A DNA stretch of 64,000 bases from Alteromonas sp. a30. Its GTDB lineage: Bacteria; Pseudomonadota; Gammaproteobacteria; Enterobacterales; Alteromonadaceae. Below the pieces are notes generated by a model. The model worked only from the letters and a program-made list of their open reading frames with translations, did not search any database and was not told the origin of the DNA. Positions 28,363-36,872 of the stretch are shown here, one piece after another. A program made the position numbers and the translations under genes. The DNA lies in NCBI RefSeq assembly GCF_026788005.1, contig NZ_JABEPE010000001.1, positions 453,363 to 517,362 on the forward strand, given 5' to 3'. Each line of letters starts with the position of its first letter. Position 1 is the first letter of the stretch.

Positions 28363-28785
28363 ATGTCTAATGTTGTTAATTTCAGATTCATTTTAATCGC
28401 TATTGTCAGCTTTATCCTTAGCGCTTGTTCTTCTAGTTCCCATGTTTTGCTCGGAAAAGAAAAATCGCCGATTTCACCACAAATGGTAGTGGTCTACAGT
28501 ACGCCCCCCGCTTCCTATGAAAAGATTGCCGTAGTTAAATCATCGAGCCGCAACGCTTGGCGCTTTACCGAGAAAGGCAAACGCGCAGCAGCGATGGAAA
28601 GATTAAAAGAAGAAGCCGCTTCACTTGGTGCCAATGGTTTGCTTATTCAGCATCGGGGCCAACAGCGTTCCGGTTTTGTGAGTACCGGCGCAGGTAATAT
28701 GGATGCTGATGAAACAGGTGACGGGGAAGGCTTGCCCCTAACCCATGAAACTCTTGAAGGAATCGCCATTTGGGTTAAAAAATAA
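28363..28785 (+). CDS. Predicted small lipoprotein
   Basis: A 140-residue protein with signal peptide and lipobox FILSACSSSS, so probably lipidated at Cys22. The mature part has IAVVKSSSRNAWRFTEKGKR and a compact alpha/beta region (EEAASLGANGLLIQHRG) reminiscent of YbjQ/DUF4156-type small domains; this match is weak. It is divergent from lolC, so it shares that promoter region. The function is unknown. Confidence 0.7.
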   Translation: MSNVVNFRFILIAIVSFILSACSSSSHVLLGKEKSPISPQMVVVYSTPPASYEKIAVVKSSSRNAWRFTEKGKRAAAMERLKEEAASLGANGLLIQHRGQQRSGFVSTGAGNMDADETGDGEGLPLTHETLEGIAIWVKK

Positions 28786-28975
28786 TGCATTTTCACTGTC
28801 GCCCTAAAAAAGATCATGCTTGCTTAAGTTGGGGCGGCACCCAAAACGCTCAACAATCCAACACGAGAGTGTGGCGTTTTACATCAATTCTTGGCTAATT
28901 CCGCGCCCTGCTTGCGCCAATTGGCTTTTACATGCATTATTCTGCGTTACTTATTTTCACGCGAAGAGGTGAGCA

Positions 28976-29638
28976 GTGTTACTCGGGAAGCGGTTTAACT
29001 TATTATTTATATTAACAGGGCTGGTCTATCTTCTATTATTGCCCTATCGTTCGTTTCCTTTCGACGCTTTGCTCAAAGTGATTCCAATCTGCATTTTGTT
29101 CTTCGCAGCATACTCACAACTAAGCGGGAAATTACGCACGCTGGTGTTACTTGGCATCGGTTTTTGCGGCCTTGGTGATGTACTCCTTAACCTTAGCTTT
29201 ACCGACAGTTTCACCTTTGGCTTAGGTGCCTTCTTAGTCGGACACCTGTTCTACATCAGCAGCTTCCTCAAATTTGCCAACAAACATAATTTTATCGTTA
29301 AAATACTACTCATTATCCTCGTTCTTGCCAGTCTTGTAATGCTTGCACTGCAAATTCTCCCTAAAACGGGCGATATGTTAATCCCCGTTGCCAGCTACAT
29401 GACTGTGATTGCGCTTATGGGCGTCTTCGCCATTTTAAGTTGGCGAAAAACCAGCCTACAAATATGGGGCGCACTCATTTTTATCATTTCCGATACCCTG
29501 ATTGCGTGGGGGATGTTTCTCACCCCCGTGCCGAACCAAGGCCATTGGGTGATGTTGACGTATTACATTGCACAGTTATTCATTATTAGTGGCATGCTGA
29601 AGCTATTTACCGAAAGGCAGCTTAACCAGTTTCTATAG
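28976..29638 (+). CDS. YhhN-family membrane protein (lysoplasmalogenase-like)
   Basis: A 220-residue protein with about eight transmembrane segments. The pattern LLKVIPICILFFAAYSQ, GIGFCGLGDVLLNL and FLVGHLFYISSFL matches the YhhN/TMEM86 family; members of known activity hydrolyse the vinyl-ether bond of lysoplasmalogen, but most bacterial ones are untested. The start is GTG with GAGG upstream. Confidence 0.8.
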   Translation: MLLGKRFNLLFILTGLVYLLLLPYRSFPFDALLKVIPICILFFAAYSQLSGKLRTLVLLGIGFCGLGDVLLNLSFTDSFTFGLGAFLVGHLFYISSFLKFANKHNFIVKILLIILVLASLVMLALQILPKTGDMLIPVASYMTVIALMGVFAILSWRKTSLQIWGALIFIISDTLIAWGMFLTPVPNQGHWVMLTYYIAQLFIISGMLKLFTERQLNQFL

Positions 29639-29675
29639 TCAGAATGGCACAACGTATTGATGGTGAAATGGCACA

Positions 29676-30278
29676 ATGTTTATACCTGCACCTTTTTCAG
29701 TGGAAGATAATGCGACTATCGCCGACTTCCTAAAATACAATAGTTTTGGGCTGCTTGTTTCTATTATAGATGGGCGCCCTTTCGCCACCCCACTTCCCTT
29801 CTACTACCTTGAAAATACACAACATCTAGAATGTCATCTTGCAAAAGCTAACCCTCAATGGAAAAGCATTACTGAGCAAGAGATATTAATAACGATACAA
29901 GGCGCACACGACTATATTTCCCCTACATGGTATGAAAATAAGGGCGTACCAACGTGGAACTACCAAATGCTGCACCTCTATGGCAAAGCAACGGTTATAA
30001 CAGATGAACAGCGTTTAGCTAAAATGGTAGGCACATTAAGCCAGAAGTATGAGGCAGGAAGACAGGTGTCAGAAAGTGAAAAATGGGATGGGAAATACAA
30101 CGAAAAAATGCTCAAAGCCATAGTCGGTCTCGATATTGAAATAACCGAAATACAATGCAAATTCAAATTGAGTCAAAACAAAAGCGAAACCGACCAAACT
30201 CGCGTTATTGCCGAGCTTAAAAACGCGAATTCACCGCGCTTAGCCAAGGAAATGGAAAAACAACGTAATGCAAATTAA
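29676..30278 (+). CDS. paiB: PaiB-family FMN-binding protein
   Basis: A 200-residue protein of the PaiB family, named after the Bacillus regulator of protease and sporulation genes; it has an FMN-binding split-barrel fold. The N-terminus MFIPAPFSVEDNATIADFL, the block PFATPLPFYY, and AHDYISPTWYENKGVPTWNY are characteristic. Whether it regulates transcription here is unknown. It overlaps the GNAT gene by 11 bp, a pairing that recalls paiA-paiB. Confidence 0.87.
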   Translation: MFIPAPFSVEDNATIADFLKYNSFGLLVSIIDGRPFATPLPFYYLENTQHLECHLAKANPQWKSITEQEILITIQGAHDYISPTWYENKGVPTWNYQMLHLYGKATVITDEQRLAKMVGTLSQKYEAGRQVSESEKWDGKYNEKMLKAIVGLDIEITEIQCKFKLSQNKSETDQTRVIAELKNANSPRLAKEMEKQRNAN

Positions 30279-30714
30279 GCTTGTTCCTGCTGACGAATCC
30301 CACAAGGCCGCATTACTTGCACTACGCAAGCTGACGATGACGGAACACCTGCAAAGCTCAGGTGTGTTTATTGATGATAAGGAACACTTGCGTCGTTTAG
30401 AGATTAACTACGCTTATCAACATCTCATTCAAACCGAGTTCAATGGTTCAGTGCAAACGGTTGGCGGTGCGCAATTTTTAGAAAACGATGTTCAAATAAA
30501 GCTATTTCAAATTCAAGTGTATCCTGAGTTTCAAAATCGCGGCATCGGCGCAGCGGTCATCGACATACTCAAACAAAAAGCCCAAGCTTCGCAAAAACCG
30601 TTGCGGCTTACGGTATTAAAAACCAACCGCGCCAAAGGCTTATACGAAAACTTGGGCTTTTCTCAATATGGCGAAGACGAATTAGAGTTCTGGATGCAAT
30701 GGCTTCCAAACTAA
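30268..30714 (+). CDS. GNAT-family N-acetyltransferase
   Basis: A 148-residue acetyltransferase. The acetyl-CoA loop is visible as QVYPEFQNRGIGAAVIDILK, preceded by a beta strand VQIKLFQIQV and followed by LRLTVLKTNRAKGLYENLGF. The substrate is unknown. It is translationally coupled to paiB and converges with the last gene of the injection-system cluster with only 31 bp between stops; no clear terminator is visible there. Confidence 0.83.
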   Translation: MQIKLVPADESHKAALLALRKLTMTEHLQSSGVFIDDKEHLRRLEINYAYQHLIQTEFNGSVQTVGGAQFLENDVQIKLFQIQVYPEFQNRGIGAAVIDILKQKAQASQKPLRLTVLKTNRAKGLYENLGFSQYGEDELEFWMQWLPN

Positions 30715-30745
30715 ACTTGTTCGTCATGGCCTTTTTAATTAATGG

Positions 30746-31300
30746 TTACTTGATGTCAGAAAGTTCCGCAAGTAACGTTTGATAAACCGCTTCAAGTGCC
30801 AGAATAGAGGTTGCCTGCTCTACTTTTTCCTTCGCTGCCACATGAAAACCAGCCAATTTGCCAAGGCGTTCATGAGCCTCAAATGACTTTTCCTTAATCA
30901 TGCGCGTTAAGTCATCAACAGATACCCCTCGCGCCTGAGCCTCCTGAGACAACAACGCATATCCAAAAGAGCCTTCGGTAGCACAATCCGTTGTAGCAGA
31001 AGCAATCAAATTCGTTTTGTAGGCATACTCCCTTTCTTTGCCGGGATAAAAGTCGACAGATTGCATGCGCTTTTCATCAATCATCAAGGCAAGCTGCTTT
31101 AACACTAGCCGTTTCTTTTGGGTAAGAAGTACCGATTTTTGCTCCTCTGCATTTGCCGCGCGAACCTGACCATCTTGCAAAACATAAATGTCATTTGTGG
31201 TGTAATTTTCAGGCGCGTCGTACCATGTGTAGTCATCTTGAGCGTACACAACCGGACTCGCCTCAGCTAAAGTCCCATCTTCATTAAATCTTAAATACAT
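30746..31300 (-). CDS. Candidate fibre assembly protein, last gene of the CIS cluster
   Basis: A 184-residue soluble protein. The N-terminus MYLRFNEDGTLAEASPVVYA, followed by an aromatic-rich segment (YTWYDAPENY), resembles phage tail-fibre assembly/attachment proteins. The C-terminal half is helical. It lies 9 bp downstream of the long hexad-repeat fibre gene with a good ribosome binding site (GGAG), the usual place for a fibre chaperone. The assignment rests mainly on position and general look; it could instead be a tip or cargo protein. Confidence 0.5.
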   Translation of the reverse strand: MYLRFNEDGTLAEASPVVYAQDDYTWYDAPENYTTNDIYVLQDGQVRAANAEEQKSVLLTQKKRLVLKQLALMIDEKRMQSVDFYPGKEREYAYKTNLIASATTDCATEGSFGYALLSQEAQARGVSVDDLTRMIKEKSFEAHERLGKLAGFHVAAKEKVEQATSILALEAVYQTLLAELSDIK

Positions 31301-31309
31301 CCCAATCTC

Positions 31310-34252
31310 CTAAGAATCCAGCGTCTTACCTAGCACTAAGCCAGTTAGTTTAAGCTTCACATATGACTTGTTATTCACGTTCCAACCCGCTTTTAAATCG
31401 CCCTCGCCTAGCAACGAAATAATGTGAGAACCGGTGTGAAACCAATCGTCCGTGTACCGCCATTGGTACGGGGATAGACTCAGCGGATAATCCCCCTCTA
31501 GTCGCTTTCCAATTCTAATGACATCTGCCGAATGATAACTTGAACGATAACTTACCTCGCACACCACCGCCTTCACATCGGTTAGGTCAATACCAAAGTT
31601 GATATTCTCTACCTCATCTCGATGTTTAAACTCGTAAATGCGATAAACTGGCTCATCGAGCATGTACACGTCGTTATGATTTGGGAAGTTATTAGCAAGC
31701 AATTTACCGTGGATAACCACATCACCAGAAAACACGGCATCGCCAGAGACTTGCTGTGTACCAGCTACGCTTTGGTTGCCACCTGTGTTTTGGTTTCCCG
31801 ATAATGTTTGGTCTCCCACTACATTTTGAGCGCCTGAAACGTTTTGAGAGCCACCAATTTCTTGGCTGCCCGAAACCGCTTGATCTCCAGTGACATCTTG
31901 TCGACCTGATACCGACAGGTTTCCCGTTACCGACTGATTTCCCGCAACACTTTGATCTTTGGCAACTGTCACGTTCGCTAAGAACTCAGCATCGCCAGTA
32001 ACTTGCTGTTTACCCAACACATCCAAATCTTGTTGATACACTCCTTTGCTGGCGTAAATCAGGTTTTCGGATGAGTGCGTGCTGCGCATAACACCGGCAA
32101 TGCTAATGCGATCGTTGTCGTCATTGCCAAGCTCCACATCCCCTTGCAGATGCTCAACATCTTTAGCAAAGGTTTCGCCATCAATAATTAAATCGTTATG
32201 CAATCGCAACACGCCTGAAATAGTGGTGTTGCCTGTGATGTTGGCATCACCTGCTATGTGCGCCGAGCCAGAAACACTGCTATCGCCGCCGATAGTTTGA
32301 CTTCCAGCAATCTCTTGATTACCAACTGTGTTTTGGTTTCCCGTTACCGACTGATTTCCCGCAACACTTTGATCTTTGGCAACTGTCATATTCGCTAAGA
32401 ACTCAGCATCGCCAGTGACCTGCTGTGTACCAGCTACGGTTTGATTGCCCGTTAATGATTGATTGCCTGCAACCGCTTGGTCTCCCGCAACGCTTTGGTC
32501 TTTAGCAACTGTTATATTCGCTAAGAATTCAGCATCGCCCGCGACTTGTTGTGTACCAGCTACGGTTTGATTGCCCGTTACTGATTGATTGCCTGCAACC
32601 GCTTGGTCTCCCGCAACGCTTTGGTCTTTAGCAACTGTTATATTCGCTAAGAATTCAGCATCGCCCGCGACTTGTTGTGTACCAGCTACGCTTTGATTGC
32701 CTGCAACCGATTGGCTCCCCGCAACACTTTGATCTTTGGCGACTGTCATATTCGACAGGAACTCAGCATCGCCAGTGACTTGTTGTGTGCCAGCTACGCT
32801 TTGATTGCCAACTGTGTTTTGGTTTCCCGTTACCGACTGATTTCCCGCAACGCTGTGGTCTTTGGCGACTGTCACGTTCGCCAAGAACTCAGCATCGCCA
32901 GTGACTTGCTGTGTACCAGCTACGCTTTGATTGCCTGCAACCGCTTGGCTTCCCGCAACGCTGTGATCTTTGACAACTGTCACGTTCGCTAAAAATTCAG
33001 CATCGCCAGTAACCTGTTGTGTACCAGCTACGCTTTGATTGCCAACTGTGTTTTGGTTTCCCGATAATGTTTGGTCTCCCGCTACATTTTGAGCGCCTGA
33101 AACGTTTTGAGAACCACCAATTTCTTGGCTGCCCGAAACCGCTTGATCTCCGGTAACATCTTGTCGACCTGATACCGACTGATTTCCCGTTACCGCTTGG
33201 TTTCCCGCAACACTTTGATCTTTGGCGACTGTCATATTCGACAGGAACTCAGCATCGCCAGTGACTTTTTGTGTACCAGCTACGCTTTGATTGCCCATTA
33301 CCGCTTGGTTTCCCGCAATGCTGTGATCTTTAGCAACTGTCATATTCGCTAAGAACTCAGCATCACCAGTGACTTGCTGTTTACCCAGCACATCCAAATC
33401 TTGTTGAAACACTCCTTTGCTGGCGTAAATCAGGTTTTCGGATGAGTGCGTGCTACGCATAACACCGGCAATGCTAATGCGATCGTTGTCGTCATTGCCA
33501 AGCTCCACATCCCCTTGCAGATGCTCAACGTCTTTAGCAAAGGTTTCACCATCAATAATTAAATCGTTATGCAATCGCAACACGCCTGAAATAGTGGTGT
33601 TGCCTGTGATGTTGGCATCACCTACTATATGCGCCGAGCCAGAAACACTGCTATCGCCGCCGATAGTTTGACTTCCAGCAATCTCTTGATTGCCACCTGT
33701 GCTTTGATTTCCCGATAATGTTTGGTCTCCGGCAACACTTTGGTCTTTGGCGACTGTCATATTCGCTAAGAACTCAGCATCGCCAGTGACCTGCTGTGTA
33801 CCAGCTACGGTTTGATTTCCCGATAATGTTTGGTCTCCCGCTACATTTTGAGCGCCTGAAACGTTTTGAGAACCACCAATTTCTTGGCTGCCCGAAACCG
33901 CTTGGTTTCCCGCAACGCTGTGGTCTTTGGCGACTGTCATATTCGCTAAAAATTCAGCATCGCCAGTAACCTGCTGTGTACCAGCTACGCTTTGATCTTT
34001 GGCAACTGTCACGTTTTCCAGAAACTCGGCATTACCCGTTACATGCAGGTGTTTGCTGGAAAAATCTTGATTCTCACTACCCGCAAGCTCGGCTTTTTTC
34101 GCGAGCCGTTCTTCCATATCAAGGTAAAGGTCGTCTGCAAGTTGCTGAATATCGTCGGTGTGATAGCGATAGGTTTGCAATCGATAGGTCACGTCCTCGG
34201 GCATCAAATCCCCAGAAGCCTCAATGGCTTCAATATTTGGCTCTTTATTCAT
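31310..34252 (-). CDS. Long hexapeptide-repeat fibre of the CIS
   Basis: A 980-residue, Asn/Gln/Gly/Val-rich protein. From about residue 60 to 850 it follows a strict six-residue period of the form xVxGxQ (SVAGNQ, AVTGNQ, SVSGRQ, EIGGSQ), into which the unit GDAEFLANMTVAKDQ is inserted 12 times plus one worn copy. Two near-identical ~110-residue cassettes interrupt the hexads. The last ~125 residues form a non-repetitive domain (from DEPVYRIYEF), a probable receptor-binding tip. No signal peptide. Such periods suit a trimeric beta-helix shaft as in phage fibres. I start at MNKEPNIE (GGACG upstream); 13 more codons are open but overlap the previous gene. Length variation by recombination is likely. 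Confidence 0.8.
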   Translation of the reverse strand: MNKEPNIEAIEASGDLMPEDVTYRLQTYRYHTDDIQQLADDLYLDMEERLAKKAELAGSENQDFSSKHLHVTGNAEFLENVTVAKDQSVAGTQQVTGDAEFLANMTVAKDHSVAGNQAVSGSQEIGGSQNVSGAQNVAGDQTLSGNQTVAGTQQVTGDAEFLANMTVAKDQSVAGDQTLSGNQSTGGNQEIAGSQTIGGDSSVSGSAHIVGDANITGNTTISGVLRLHNDLIIDGETFAKDVEHLQGDVELGNDDNDRISIAGVMRSTHSSENLIYASKGVFQQDLDVLGKQQVTGDAEFLANMTVAKDHSIAGNQAVMGNQSVAGTQKVTGDAEFLSNMTVAKDQSVAGNQAVTGNQSVSGRQDVTGDQAVSGSQEIGGSQNVSGAQNVAGDQTLSGNQNTVGNQSVAGTQQVTGDAEFLANVTVVKDHSVAGSQAVAGNQSVAGTQQVTGDAEFLANVTVAKDHSVAGNQSVTGNQNTVGNQSVAGTQQVTGDAEFLSNMTVAKDQSVAGSQSVAGNQSVAGTQQVAGDAEFLANITVAKDQSVAGDQAVAGNQSVTGNQTVAGTQQVAGDAEFLANITVAKDQSVAGDQAVAGNQSLTGNQTVAGTQQVTGDAEFLANMTVAKDQSVAGNQSVTGNQNTVGNQEIAGSQTIGGDSSVSGSAHIAGDANITGNTTISGVLRLHNDLIIDGETFAKDVEHLQGDVELGNDDNDRISIAGVMRSTHSSENLIYASKGVYQQDLDVLGKQQVTGDAEFLANVTVAKDQSVAGNQSVTGNLSVSGRQDVTGDQAVSGSQEIGGSQNVSGAQNVVGDQTLSGNQNTGGNQSVAGTQQVSGDAVFSGDVVIHGKLLANNFPNHNDVYMLDEPVYRIYEFKHRDEVENINFGIDLTDVKAVVCEVSYRSSYHSADVIRIGKRLEGDYPLSLSPYQWRYTDDWFHTGSHIISLLGEGDLKAGWNVNNKSYVKLKLTGLVLGKTLDS
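31990..32320 (-). repeat. Fibre-internal cassette, copy 2 (331 bp)
   Basis: Near-identical to 33361-33691 (offset 1371 bp). It encodes the segment from about GSQTIGGDSSVSG through LRLHNDLIIDGETFAKDVEH to YASKGVYQQDLDVLG. Only a few base changes separate the copies, so the duplication is recent or kept uniform by gene conversion. Confidence 0.9.
33361..33691 (-). repeat. Fibre-internal cassette, copy 1 (331 bp)
   Basis: The N-terminal of the two cassettes in the hexad-repeat fibre. At protein level it differs from the other copy by one Val/Ala and one Phe/Tyr change in the segment I compared. Confidence 0.9.
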
Positions 34253-34268
34253 AATGCGTCCAGAAGTG

Positions 34269-36161
34269 TTAAACGTTATAAGAAGTTCCAATGATAAGAA
34301 TCAGAGGTTTGGAAGGGGCTAATTCAGCACCGGGGTTCGGTTGTTGCTGAATCACCACGCCCTGTTGTGCAGCATCACTCACCGCTTGATGCAAGGTTTC
34401 AAAAGCAATACCGGCATTCACTAATTGGGTTTCTGCAAAGGTTTGGGTGTTGCCAACTAAATTGGGCGCGACAAAACTGTCAATTTGCCCGTCCGCTTGC
34501 CTTGGTGTTGGTGAAAAGTTCAGTTCAATTTTGCTGTAGTGTTTGGGGTCAAGGTGCTCAAGCGTTGATAAATACGGAATAATCACCTTGTTGCTTTCTG
34601 TGCTTAAGAGCACAGACGCTTCCAATTTGACATCGTTGAGCACAAAGCCTTCGCTTTGCACTTGTGCCAATTGCTCGGCAAAGTCGTTAATTAAGTCTTT
34701 GGTTTCAAAAGCTAATCCAATATTAGCAACCGGTTCACCTTTGCTTGGCTCATCTTCATCCTCAACCGGCGGTTGATACAGTGCTGCTCTGGCGCGAAGT
34801 GTTCGAAGCTGCTCGGCAGCCGAAGGTTGAATTACTAAGTGGGCTTGCTCCCAACGCCCACCTACCAATTTGGCTTGCCAAGCGGGAGCGTCATCAAAAT
34901 GCGCCTGCACACGCGAGTCCAAGTGGTTGCCTTCTTGTTGTGAAAGCGGGTAATACATAAACAGCGGGTATTCGTCGCCTTCTAAACGGAACAAACGATT
35001 GTTGTTAATTTCGTGATGTGAACGTCCGGTTTTCCACAGGCGAAAATCACTCAAATAGGCTGCAAAAGCAGGTGCCTTTAAGGTGTGATCAGCGCCAACA
35101 AATAACGATCCTGATGTTGGCAAATCGTAGGCTGGCGCTATTCGAACTTGGCTCCCTTGCGCCTCGCCATTAATGAAAATACGGGTTTTGCCATCGCGTT
35201 TATTCCACGTAATGGCGACATGTGTCCAGCGACCTGTGACCAAATTCACATCGGTTTGCAACTGCGCACCAGCAATATCCAAAGTAAGCGCCAGAGGATT
35301 CGACACCTTAACCCCAAGGGTACGCTGTGCATCATTGCCCACGTATTCCATCACCACAGATTGAGAAGTGGCATGATAAGAGCGATACCAAAACTCAAGG
35401 GTGAAACGGTTTTGGGGGAAGTTTTCCACGTTAGGTACGGAAAAGTGCGCTTCTTGCTGGTCTAAATGCAACACGCTGATATTAGGAATTACCACGGGCA
35501 AATCTTCGTTCTGCCACTCAATGAGGGTACCTTCTAATGTGCCGGAAACGGCGCCAGAATTGTCCGATTCACCCGCGTGATAGGTCGCTTCATTGAGCCC
35601 AACGCTTTGAGTAAGCGGCAGCCACGAATGTAAATCGGTTTCTGTGCCCGTCATCCATTGCGTAGACCACGCCTGAATTTGCTCTGGGTTTAAACATTGT
35701 TGCCAGCGGCGCACATCAAAAATATGCCCGTTTAACCCGCGTCCAATTTGCAGCGCTGCGGTGTTATCTTGCCAGTGAGCCTGAAGCGAATCTTGTGCTA
35801 AACACTCACCGTTTACAAACAAACACACCTGAGCATTTGCACTGTTTTCAATGGTAAACGCCACATGCACCCACTGACTAAACAGGTTCGCAATAGGCGC
35901 GCTTAAAGTTAACGTTTGAGAAGAAGCCCCAACATTCAACGCTAAGTGATTCTGGTTATTGTCGCGATACAAACGTAGCGCATAAATAAGCTGATTATCA
36001 CTTTGCTTGCTGATGATATTCGCCTGCTCGTCGATGGCGTTGATATGTATCCAGCAAGACAGCGTAAAATCTCGATTTTCGCCCACCGCGCTATCGGCGT
36101 TTGACGAAATAAAAGCATTCTTCCCGAGATCGAGAATCGATCCGAGCATGAGTTCAGTCAT
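34269..36161 (-). CDS. LamG-LamG-PASTA protein of the CIS
   Basis: A 630-residue protein without signal peptide. It contains two concanavalin-like LamG domains, roughly residues 10-170 (NRDFTLSCWIHINA, VHVAFTIENS, ALQIGRGLNGHIFDVRRWQQ) and 230-410 (RFTLEFWYRSYHAT, WTHVAITWNKRDGKT, SDFRLWKTGRSHHEI). A middle region follows, then a C-terminal PASTA domain (VAPNLVGNTQTFAETQLVNA to the end). LamG domains bind glycans or proteins; PASTA domains bind peptidoglycan-type ligands in other proteins. It is probably a surface-exposed fibre or adhesin that targets the CIS. It lies between the 198-residue protein and the long fibre. Confidence 0.8.
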   Translation of the reverse strand: MTELMLGSILDLGKNAFISSNADSAVGENRDFTLSCWIHINAIDEQANIISKQSDNQLIYALRLYRDNNQNHLALNVGASSQTLTLSAPIANLFSQWVHVAFTIENSANAQVCLFVNGECLAQDSLQAHWQDNTAALQIGRGLNGHIFDVRRWQQCLNPEQIQAWSTQWMTGTETDLHSWLPLTQSVGLNEATYHAGESDNSGAVSGTLEGTLIEWQNEDLPVVIPNISVLHLDQQEAHFSVPNVENFPQNRFTLEFWYRSYHATSQSVVMEYVGNDAQRTLGVKVSNPLALTLDIAGAQLQTDVNLVTGRWTHVAITWNKRDGKTRIFINGEAQGSQVRIAPAYDLPTSGSLFVGADHTLKAPAFAAYLSDFRLWKTGRSHHEINNNRLFRLEGDEYPLFMYYPLSQQEGNHLDSRVQAHFDDAPAWQAKLVGGRWEQAHLVIQPSAAEQLRTLRARAALYQPPVEDEDEPSKGEPVANIGLAFETKDLINDFAEQLAQVQSEGFVLNDVKLEASVLLSTESNKVIIPYLSTLEHLDPKHYSKIELNFSPTPRQADGQIDSFVAPNLVGNTQTFAETQLVNAGIAFETLHQAVSDAAQQGVVIQQQPNPGAELAPSKPLILIIGTSYNV

Positions 36162-36263
36162 AGTGAATTTCCAAAAGCTAAATTAAGGGCCGTTAAAGCA
36201 ATGACGGTTAACAGCCACAAAAAGTGATGAGGCAAAAAAACAAATTGGCGAAGCTGGTAGACG

Positions 36264-36860
36264 TTAGGTGTTAATTAATAAGCTCTGACGACGCCCACAC
36301 ACATCAATCACCAGTGGAATACGGGCTTGCTGATCGACAAGGGCCACCTGCATTTTCAATGAATACACACCTTGGGCATTAGCCGATAAACGCGGCTGAT
36401 GAATGTAGGTTGCATTGGGGTTTTCCTCAGTGCCAAGAGGTCGGTCGTTAACATAGGCCGCTAAAGTGCGATCGATATTGGCTTCAATGACCGGAAACTG
36501 AGCCACACCCGAAGCTTCGGTAATCGCTTCTCCTGAGTCGGAAAACAGTTGAATATTCACCGTTAGTTCATTGCCGGAAAAGGCTTGGCTGACCACGCTT
36601 GGATGTGCCACGTTTAACGGTGTATCTAGTGCAATAAAGCGTGTTTGAATAGCACTTGCAGCAACCGCATTTTTATTGGAAGCTGGCAATAACGACACTC
36701 TTGCTCCTAAAGCGCCAGCGGTAAGGGCCACTTTTAAATCCACGCCCAACTCGGGCATATGAAAAGGCATATTCGCGCGTAAAAGCTGCAAACGTGTTTG
36801 CGTGGCTTCCGCAGCAATGCCGTTTAACAGGGTAGCAATCCCAAAATCTGATGCAGGCAT
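36264..36860 (-). CDS. CIS cluster protein of unknown function (198 aa)
   Basis: The first 50 residues include LQLLRANMPFHMPELGVDLKVALTAG; the rest is beta-rich with a C-terminal part resembling an Ig-like or carbohydrate-binding sandwich (VYSLKMQVALVDQQARIPLV). The segment MPFHMPELGVDLKVAL resembles FVPEFYQLGETQVNLKMAL in the 350-residue protein encoded just upstream, suggesting a shared structural module. No signal peptide. The ribosome binding site GAGG is good. It is probably a structural or adaptor part; I do not recognise a family. Confidence 0.6.
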   Translation of the reverse strand: MPASDFGIATLLNGIAAEATQTRLQLLRANMPFHMPELGVDLKVALTAGALGARVSLLPASNKNAVAASAIQTRFIALDTPLNVAHPSVVSQAFSGNELTVNIQLFSDSGEAITEASGVAQFPVIEANIDRTLAAYVNDRPLGTEENPNATYIHQPRLSANAQGVYSLKMQVALVDQQARIPLVIDVCGRRQSLLINT

Positions 36861-36872
36861 AATGCGTTCCTC

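Noticed and set aside
31740..34020. Possible CRISPR array because of many spaced repeats
   Set aside because: The repeats are in frame, code for hexads, and have no unique spacers or cas genes.
31622..34294. Plus-strand open frames across the fibre gene
   Set aside because: They are antisense shadows of the repetitive fibre; the repeated peptides simply mirror the repeats, and there are no ribosome binding sites.
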